Positions 55,920 through 64,000 of a stretch of DNA of 64,000 nucleotides are shown piece after piece (the first letter of the stretch is position 1; the number at the start of each line of letters is the position of its first letter). Position numbers and translations under genes: made by a program. The notes under the pieces are model-generated. The model was not told where the DNA came from. It did no database searches and was given only the letters and a program-made list of their open reading frames with translations. The stretch comes from Sphagnum magellanicum (Eukaryota; Streptophyta; Sphagnopsida; Sphagnales; Sphagnaceae), in contig CM038916.1 in the NCBI GenBank assembly GCA_021904315.1, positions 11,497,065-11,561,064 on the forward strand. The letters run 5' to 3'.

Positions 55920-56905
55920 ATATGTAATTGTTCATATAATGAATCTCAAAATTAATATTTGAACTTTGAATTCTTTTATTCAAATCTGAAAATTGTTATT
56001 TTAATTTTTAAAAATATATATTAGAATTTAAAACTTGATATTTGAATCTGAAAGTCGTTATTTCAATTGTTTAAAACATTATTTGAATTTGAAAATTTTG
56101 ATTTGAATAAGATATTTTCAATTTAAATTCAAAAAAACTTATTTGATTTAAAAATTGATTTTGAATTCTAAATTAATATTTTCACATCCGAAAATTGATA
56201 TTTCAATTTCGAAAATTATTAATTGACCATAACAATGGATATTTTAATTTTGAATAACTTTATATGAATATGAAATTTTATATTTCAGCTCTGAAAAATT
56301 TTCATTTAAATTTTAAATAATCATTTGATTTGAACATGAAATTTAGATTCAAAATTATTATTTTGGATTCTCAAAATTAATACTTCAAGTCTGAAAATTA
56401 GTAATTGAGTCTAAAAATGGACATTTCAATTTTGAATATTGTTATTTGAATATGAAAATTGACATTTCAATTTTGAAAATTGTTATTAAAATTCAAAAAA
56501 CTTATTTGATTTAAAAATTGATATTTTAATTCTAAATTATTATTTTCCAATCTAAAAATTATTGTTTCAATTTAAGAAACTTTATTGAATGTAAAAATTG
56601 GCAGTCTGATTTTAAATATATATTTTTAAACTTGAACTTGAAAGCTGAAATTTGAATTCCAAATTATTATTTTGGATTTTAAGAATTAATATTTCAATTT
56701 AGAAAACTATTACTTGAGTCTTAAAATGGACATTTTAATTTTGATTATTATTATTTGAATCTGAAAATTAACATTTCAATTCTGAAATTTGTTATTTAAC
56801 TTCAAAAAACTTATTTGATCTAAAAATTGAAATTTTAATTCAGAATTATTATTTTGGAATCTTAAATTTATATTTTAATTAAAAAATTATTGATTGAATT
56901 TCAAG
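55920..56905. repeat. Degenerate array of gaaaattgatatttgaat-type motifs
   Basis: About 1 kb consists almost entirely of variants of tatttgaatttgaaaattg alternating with near-complementary tttcaattttgaaaat. The apparent composite period is about 40 bp. Because neighbouring motifs are partly self-complementary, the array can form many short hairpins. A (at)n/(aat)n microsatellite precedes it at about 55,874-55,913. Confidence 0.7.
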
Positions 56906-58104
56906 GGTTTTTTCTACTAGTGTTATCCATAATGAATCATTTTTATAAATAATTATAAATGATTATGTTTATGAAATCTAAGTGACACTAAATAATTATT
57001 TTTATAACATATATTTGTATATTATATAATTTATATTCTTGTATTAGAAGAAATTAATTAATTAAATTAATGTGGCATTACTTTAAAATCATTGTAATCA
57101 CTTCAAATAAAAACTAATTAGTATGTGCAAAATTATTTTTTAATTGAACATAATTATTCACACTCTTTAATTTATAGCTTCAAACCTGAATTAGAATTTG
57201 GAAAAATTATAGTGTAGTTTAAATAATTATTTTACTGATTTTAGTTTCACAAATTATTATATAATAATATAATCTTAAAAAATTATGTGATTAATCATCT
57301 ATTATAAATATTTTATAGTAATTTTACAGTAATTATGAAATTAATGTTATGTTTAACAAATTATTGTATTTATAGTTAATAATTACCAAGAGAAAAATAT
57401 TACTTGACCTATAATAATTTTTACTACAATAAATGTAATTATACAGTAAGTAATGTAATTAGTTGAATAATAGTTTAAAAAAATTCGTGTAACAATTTAT
57501 TTTCTAATAATAATGTTAATTCATTACTTATAATTTTAAAATAAATATTGAAAATATTTAATTTCTAAATTATAGTCATTAAATTAGTTTTACATTAATT
57601 ATATTATATATAATTCAAATAGATTCTGAAAAGTTGTAAAATATTTTTAAATGTTTTATTTATTTAATTATTTATGAGTTATGTATTATAACTTGTGAAT
57701 AAATAGGTAAGTAGTTTGTTAAATATTAAGAAGTTATTGCTTATTTAAATAAATATAATGAATACTGAATATTTGTATTGTATAGTTTATAATTTGAATA
57801 TATGTAAATTTAATCATTATTAATTAAATGATTATTTAATTATCTAGTACTTGAATTATTTAAAAGTCTAAAAACTAAAAAAGTAATGCATGAAAAAAGT
57901 TTAGGAATTACAATTTAGTTTGTAAGGAAGTTGCAATTTCAAGACTTATCCCATATTGTTTGTTTTTCATTCCTATTTTGAACACTATATAAACAAGGGG
58001 GGTGTGGCCATCTAATTTCACATTAAGAAATTTGTGCACAGGGGATGAGCTAATCAAAAGGCTCAACCCAAAACAAAAAAACAAATAATGCATAATTTTA
58101 AAGT

Positions 58105-58340
58105 ACTTACCTCCCCAACCTACTTATATATCTAGTTAGGTAGGTACTTAGTTAGACCTACCCATCTAAGTTGGCTTATGTACCTACCTACCTACCTAAG
58201 TACCTACTTATATGAGTAGGTATTTAACCTAGGAAGGTAGAACCTACCTACTTACTTTTTTACCTAAGTAGGTAGGTAGGTAGGTAAGTAAAGATTATAG
58301 GCACCTATTTATGTACCTACCTAAGTACCTACCAACCTCA
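58105..58340. repeat. CCTACCTA/GGTAGGTA-rich tract 2 with inverted organisation
   Basis: cctacctacctacctaagta (about 58,180) faces aagtaggtaggtaggtaggt (about 58,264), so the arms can pair into a long imperfect hairpin. The tract lies inside the proposed CACTA-like copy C. Confidence 0.7.
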
Positions 58341-59213
58341 TATTAATGTTTTTATTAAATTAATTTTTTAAATGCCACATGGCATATTTACATTGGGTCA
58401 CGTGTCATAATAAAAGATCATCCAAGTATTTGAATTGAATGTCCTAGATTATTTCAAAATAATAATTATATTATATTTAAAAAATCAAATATTAAAACAC
58501 ATGGCAGCACATGATTTGCCCTCAATTGTGACCAAAATAGTTGCATTTGAGTCGCATGTGACAATACATATATAATGAAATCAAAGTATGAAATGTATTT
58601 GTTAACTTTTCTTTCATATAATACTTTTTATCATTTGCGACTAGTTTATCACATGCGACTTGTTTTAGGCGACTAAAAGGATTTTAATTGCAAAATGTCT
58701 CTTGTGACTAAAATTTAGTTGTAAAGAATAGTCGAAAATACATGTTTTTTTTCTAGTGTTTTTCATCAATTTCAAAATAACTATTTTAAAGATAATTTAT
58801 TTGTTGTAACAAATAATCACTTTTACACATGTTTTGGGTGGAATCAAATCAAGCCTATCATCCAACCTTCATCCATTAACTTATATACCATTTACTTACT
58901 CAACACATTTTATTTATTATTTCCAATATACCAATTATTTATGTAGTACATGGTCAATTTGGGAATAGTTTTCCATTATTCAATTTCAAATTTTTTTTGT
59001 ACTTTCTAAATCCATTATTGAGATTATGATTCAATTAAGCCATTGAAATTAGGGCATTTAAATCCTTATTTAGGTTTATTGTCATCGTGCATATTATCGT
59101 TGGTTGTTTTGAATTTAATATCTTAAGATAAATGGACCAACCTTTTTCTCAACTCAAGTACTTCAATTGGTTTGCTTTCCTTTAATCTTTCTTGACATTG
59201 TGTTGATTCAACC

Positions 59214-59585
59214 ATGGTAGATGATGCCACCACCTTGTTAGAACCTCTGAAAACACCAATACATGAAAAAACACTCGTTGAAACACCACTTGATGTAATT
59301 ATCTCCCAACGATTGCATGATGAAGGACTGGCTAGAAAAGTAGTTTGCATTCAAGTTGAACATTTAGCATGGGATCATTATTTATCTCCTAATCATCATG
59401 CCCTAAAATTTTATTTAAAGTTTGTTTTTGCTCATGGAGTTATGTTAACAAGGTTTGAAGAACGTCAATGTGAGGATGACGATGTTTGTCTACATTATCA
59501 AACTTGGATTCTTAGTGATGACCATTATAGTTGGCTCAAAGGGCCAATCAATCCCTCCTCATGGAACATCGAACTAAATATCTAA
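59214..59585 (+). pseudogene. Unrecognised 123-codon ORF, copy 1 of a tandem duplication
   Basis: The open frame reads MVDDATTLLEPLKTP..., then KVVCIQVEHLAWDHYLSPN and QCEDDDVCLHYQTWILSDDH, followed by YSWLKG, and ends NIELNI. I do not recognise a family. Comparison with copy 2 shows that the last 10 or so residues come from a shifted frame: the MEH-K-Y segment conserved in copy 2 lies in another frame here. Copy 1 is therefore probably itself broken, or a gene fragment. The acidic Cys-containing QCEDDD box and LSDxHYxWLKG box are the shared features. Composition is more balanced than in the surroundings. Confidence 0.4.
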
Positions 59586-60542
59586 CTTGAACCATTTGTT
59601 GCATTCTAGACTTTTTATAGTTCTAAATTCGTCTCATCTAAGTTGTAGGTTGTTTAACATTAATTAGGTGAAAACTTTACTATCTAAATCCAATTTCAAT
59701 TGTGTTTAAAAACTTGATATAGGTGAAATTAGAAGAAGGATGGTATATAGCTAACATTTTGGAACCTTATAAGTACATCCTTAGTGTTTGAAGCAAATTC
59801 TACAATATTACCTTAATATTGAAATGTCAACTATAAATTATGGGCTTGTCTTCCCAACATGTCAATAAAACCTAATTTATTTCTATATCCTTCCAATTTT
59901 TTTGCAACATAAAAAGGATGATGACCTTGCATTTTGGAAGATTTACTAGATCTTCAATTAATTAATCATTAACAACAACTAAATAAGAGGGTTTTCTACA
60001 TCTGGAAATATCCAAAAACTAATTCAATTATTGATGATTATTAATTAAATGTTTGTAAGGATTATAAGTATTAAAACTGAAAAAAAATTACCTAATTAAA
60101 ATTGAATAAACTAGATAATCGTAGTTTGTAGATTCACATTTGGTTAAATCAACTTTAGAACATTAATAACCTTTTCTCCAACCCATGTACTATTCGCTTT
60201 ATTTAGTACACACTATTTATTCCTTCCCATGTACTAATTACTTATGTAATACGTAGTAAATTTTATTAGCTATTTGAGTAGTACATAGTCAATTGGAAAT
60301 AACTCTTCCATTATAAGAATTCTTTTGTACTATCTAAATCCATTATCAAAATTAAAGTTTAATGGATTTGTTCAAATTAGGGCATTGATATTTTCACACA
60401 GTTTTGCCGAAGGAACTAGATTTGCCACATACTATGTTTATTTTAATTTTCAAGATAAAAACATCAAACTTCATTCAAATATAAGTACCAAGTTTGTTAT
60501 TCCAGCTATTCCTTGGTTTTTAATTAACACAAAGATCTAATC

Positions 60543-60935
60543 ATGGCAAATGATGCCACCGAGTTTTCAAATCCTTTGTTATCACTAATACAAGATGAAT
60601 AGTTTGAATGTTTCCCAACAACCTTGTGAAGAAAAATCGATTGGAAGGGTGGTGTGCACTCAAATGATTCAATCCATATGGGATTACGAGTGTCGCCTTA
60701 CCTTTGTGTTCTTGCCATCTATTTAGAATTAGTTTTTGCTTTTAGAAATAAGGCTAAAAGGTTTGATGAATGTCAATGCGAGGATGACAACATTTGTTTT
60801 TTTCCACGAACCTATGTCCTTAGTGATGGACATTACTGTTGGCTGAAAGGGTTGGTTATCATGTTGTCAATGGAACATTGGGCAAAGTATTTTGTTCGCA
60901 CCATTCATCGACTTATCGAGTTTCTGTTACTATGA
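60543..60935 (+). pseudogene. Unrecognised ORF, copy 2 of the tandem duplication, broken
   Basis: The start MANDATEFSNPLLSLIQDE aligns with MVDDATTLLEPLKTPIHEK of copy 1, then hits a stop. GRVVCTQMIQSIWDYE lies in a second frame. The C-terminal half QCEDDNICFFPRTYVLSDGH, then YCWLKG and MEHWAKYFVRTIHRLIEF, lies in the open frame 60,654-60,935. Nucleotide similarity extends about 0.2-0.3 kb upstream in both copies (attagggcatt at about 59,050 and 60,376). The repeat interval is about 1.33 kb. Confidence 0.45.
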
Positions 60936-61689
60936 ATATCTATTTGGTTATGGTTTAATAGATGTATTATTTCTGTCATATTTTGAGGCTTTTGCAAATA
61001 GAATGAGTACCTGCTAAGCTATGGTCTAAAAGCATGATGATCATGGCATTATATCCCTTGTAAAATTTTTTAATAAAATGTGGAGAAGCTCATGTTACTT
61101 ATTTATTTGCATAAGAATTATATCCAACTATAATTTCATGTTATATTCAGAGATTATTAAATAAACCTTTTCTTGAATTCCCTTAAAAGCTTTTGTCATT
61201 TTAATGATAACTCATATAACTAACCGAACCACTACTTCTCTCATTTTACATATCATGCCTAGAACATGCCCATGTTTCAACTATATCATAGGTTTGAACT
61301 GTTGGAACATTGTTTCAAAATGCTAACATTAAGAGTTAATGCCTATAAATATACATAGTACTATAATGTTCAACCTTCAAGGTGAATGACCCATGTAATA
61401 ACTAAACTTAACTTCATTAATTCAAGGCTTACCTAAGTTTGAGTAATGCGAATGTGTGTGAATGAACCTATTAACTTAAAGATGCAAAATGATGAAACAC
61501 CTTACACCCTATACTATAATTAAGGCTATCCAACTCTAAAATTATATAATTATCAAAAGTTGAATTAATAAGCTTTGATCAACTTGAAAAACTTATATGG
61601 GTTAAAACTTCTTAAATGCAACCTTTACCTACCTTAAACTATTAATAATTTGGTAATAATGAGGTCTTGGAGAATGATGGTGATGAACA
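60936..61689. other. AT-rich spacer
   Basis: Nothing recognisable is seen between the duplicated ORF and the second tandem array. Confidence 0.4.
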
Positions 61690-62045
61690 AAGGCTCACAA
61701 CACTCACTCAAATAGTTGAACAATTCACTAATACACTTCTTTTTAATATATTTCATATTCTTGCACCCCTTTCACCTTCAAAAAGAAGGACTTTTTTTTT
61801 TCAATACACCCACCTAAAGAGTTGGACATGTCATTAATACATTTTTTTAACACATTTCGCCCTCTTGCGCCCCTCACCTTCAAAAAGAAGTAAAAAATCC
61901 TATTTCCCATACACCCACCTAAATAGTTGGATAATTCATCAATACAACTTTTTTCATACAATCCACTTTCTTGTGCCCCTTCACCTTCAAGAAGAAAGGA
62001 AAAAAACTTTTTCCCATACACCCACCCAAATAGTTGAATAATTCA
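61690..62045. repeat. Tandem array, unit about 104-107 bp, locus 2
   Basis: Same unit as the array at 52.7-53.2 kb. Landmarks lie at about 61,700, 61,802, 61,906 and 62,013, with the shared cacccacctaaatagttgga and caccttcaagaagaaagga phrases. The minus strand is open over 61,743-62,021 with the same ELSNYLGGCMG / FFLKVRGA peptide repeat. Confidence 0.8.
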
Positions 62046-63340
62046 TTAAATTAAATGTGTAAGGAATCAATGTTATGACCTTGATTATTATTAAATGTTT
62101 TGCATTAGTTAAATTTTATTGCTAATTTTTGTCATCATGTTGAATCCTTGTTTTATGGTGTTATGTTTATAAATTATGTTCACAAAAAGTAAGTAATTAT
62201 AATCATTACACTAAATATGAAGGTGGTAAGAAACTACAATTTTTTGATTTTCATGTGACATTGTAACTATATATATATAATGTTGTGCATTAACATGTGT
62301 TGGCGTCATAAAATTGATTGTATATCAGTTTTATAATTATGATATTTTTTTGGCTCATTCAAAGTCCTTCCAAAATTTTGAATTTTTTTTTTTCAAATAA
62401 CAACATTGAAAATAAGGTTTAGTTTTTTTTGAAGGTATGTACTTATAATATTTTGCATTAAAGCAAAAAAAAAGGCTTGCAAAAGCTTTGAAATAATAAT
62501 TAAAATGAAGTGATAAGTTCATAAACTCTTCATGGAGAATTCATTTGCACATAAATAATACAAATGATTAACGAAAATGGAATTAACTTTGAATCACGAA
62601 ATTGTTTTAAATGAATATTACATTAAGACATCCCCATACTTGGAGGGAGGTTATCACCATTTTCTCTATAATATATGTTGGACATTGTTGTGATGTTTGC
62701 ATTAAAATAATTTTTTATTTCAAAGTTTTTAAATGCGAACTTTTAATTTTAAAATTTATGAGTTTTATAATTTTATGGGTTCATTTTTATATAAGTTGTG
62801 ATTGAAAAGCTCAATGAAGTTCTTATAATGTTATGTTGCATATTCTTTGTTGAATATAATTTATGTTAAATTTTCAAGTTTATCTATTTTTTAATCCTTC
62901 TTTTGACAAATTAAATTTTAATTCATAATTTTGCAAATGAAAAAAGTGAACTCACTTTCATTATATACATTTGAATAACTTTTCAAAAATATAAAAACTT
63001 TTGATTTGAACAACGTATATCTGTTGCATTTTTGTTTCAAAAATTCGTGACATTGGGGATTTCAAAATTCATAACTTTGAATTATCATTTTTAAAAAAAA
63101 GTTTCAAAAGTGATTACCTTTCATTTAAAAAAACTTTCTGAGCTTTTTTTTTTGCTTTCATGTTTTGGTTTGGCTTTCATTTTAGTTGTGATTTCAAAGT
63201 TAACATTGCAACATTTTTCAACTTGAATTAAAAACATATATTAAAACAGACACTTGTGGGGGAAGAACTACTCATGAATTTTTTAAAATACATGAGTAGA
63301 AATATAAGGTGCAATATATTAGTTGTGGGATAAAAATTAT
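62046..63340. other. AT-rich spacer
   Basis: No gene is recognised. A short (at)n run lies near 62,268-62,279. Confidence 0.4.
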
Positions 63341-63928
63341 AAGTTTAGTAGTTCAAATATAATGTTATTGGTATTTTGAAAACCAAAATATAATTTATGT
63401 AGGGCATGTGTAAAAAGACTGAGTCCTTAAATACAATTAAGTAAACCAGGACAAAGCGAACCTGGAAGATCACTGAAGGGAAGAATTTGAACAAAGAACA
63501 AAAGAAGCCGTGACAGTCTTTCACTTGTTGAACAGGCATCATGAATGCACTTAACTTGATAGCTATTTATATATCACAACATCCACACTTGGCAGCCAAG
63601 AGAGACCTTCTAAATGCTTCAGGCAATTAAACCTTTCGCATCGTCATATCTCTGCAAGCTTTGCAACTGTAGAAGAAAAGCTTAAAATATGGTCTATCGA
63701 TGAAGGCTGCAAGTCTTTTAAACCTGAAAACTCAAACATCAATATTTAAGAAGTATAAAAGTGCTGGAAATAGTCTAGGGGAGGCCATATTAGGTTTTAC
63801 ACGTTCAAAGCATCACGCAGTTCACCAATCACTACCTGAAGTCTACAGGAAACATTTCTTTTTTCTGATCTTACTGGAGTGGAGGTTCAAAATATGAAAT
63901 ATCTTTAAGTGAAAGGTTTCTCGGATCC
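63341..63928 (-). other. Putative 3' UTR of a gene entering from the right edge
   Basis: Composition is less AT-rich than the desert to the left. The plus-strand frame at 63,700-63,897 has no motif and is probably fortuitous. The interval directly follows the stop codon of the partial minus-strand CDS. Confidence 0.35.
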
Positions 63929-64000
63929 CTACAGCCCTGCGAAAACACCTCCAGCTAGAGCATCTTGTACAATTGACGCCGGCGGGGGCACAGGGACATG
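63929..64000 (-). CDS. C-terminal end of an unidentified minus-strand gene (partial)
   Basis: Read from the right edge on the minus strand, 23 codons give HVPVPPPASIVQDALAGGVF followed by AGL and a TAG at 63,929-63,931. GC content rises sharply here, with CpGs present, as in the other genuine exons of the window. The Pro/Ala/Gly/Val-rich sequence looks like real protein, but it is too short to assign a family. Other frames on both strands are closed or less plausible. Confidence 0.42.
   Translation of the reverse strand, partial: HVPVPPPASIVQDALAGGVFAGL

Larger units (their letters stand above)
55662..58758. mobile_element. CACTA-like element, copy C, probably composite
   Basis: The right end ttttttttctagtg (58,745-58,758) is an inverted CACTAGAAAAAA terminus. 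Upstream of it lie gcgacta / tgtgact / gtcgcatgtgac-type subterminal motifs (58,510-58,740). The proposed left end is gcaactacaagacgaac (55,661), close to CACTACAAGAAAA with one inserted base. A second terminus-like ttttttctactagtg at 56,908-56,922 suggests a nested or composite structure. No transposase is recognised. Confidence 0.45.

Overview
The window is nuclear DNA from a land plant. It carries intron-rich genes with canonical GT/AG boundaries for three deeply conserved plant proteins, set among long, AT-rich, CpG-poor stretches full of decayed transposons. Introns are mostly 0.1-0.7 kb, and the relics (a Ty3/gypsy pol with a C-terminal PHD-like finger, a BED-type hAT transposase and a Myb/SANT-like protein) fit a non-seed plant such as a bryophyte or fern-grade lineage. 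That lineage call is an inference of low certainty. No prokaryotic, organellar or CRISPR features are seen.

Gene-bearing left block (1-11,034). A RUS6-type DUF647 gene (ATG 918, stop 5,460-5,462) assembles from 13 exons into 541 aa. It is followed on the same strand by a plastid-type GNAT N-acetyltransferase (7,604-11,034), which assembles from 8 exons into 336 aa with a serine-rich putative transit peptide. A cluster of palindromes (12.28-12.62 kb) marks the edge of the first desert.

First desert (about 12.6-34 kb). It holds a possible reverse-transcriptase relic (about 18.1-18.7 kb), a nearly full-length dead hAT transposase on the minus strand (23.36-26.28 kb), a purine-rich minisatellite (26.76-27.5 kb), a dead Myb/SANT-like gene (28.07-29.14 kb), and a 5'-truncated Ty3/gypsy pol relic (30.27-33.3 kb). 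The pol relic is interrupted by an 806-bp element with perfect 17-bp terminal inverted repeats.

MSI1 block (35.7-40.7 kb). An MSI1/RBAP48-type WD40 gene on the minus strand assembles from six exons into 422 aa. Its upstream region carries three unusual short-repeat structures.

Second desert (about 40.7-63.3 kb). It holds three CACTA-like non-autonomous elements or fragments, dispersed CCTACCTA/GGTAGGTA-rich tracts, several minisatellites, a roughly 105-bp tandem repeat present at two loci 9 kb apart, and a tandemly duplicated, decaying, unrecognised ORF (59.2 and 60.5 kb). The last 72 bases look like the C-terminal end of another minus-strand gene.

The three intact genes have unrelated cellular roles (plastid/auxin-related DUF647, plastid acetylation, chromatin assembly). 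Nothing suggests a functional cluster.
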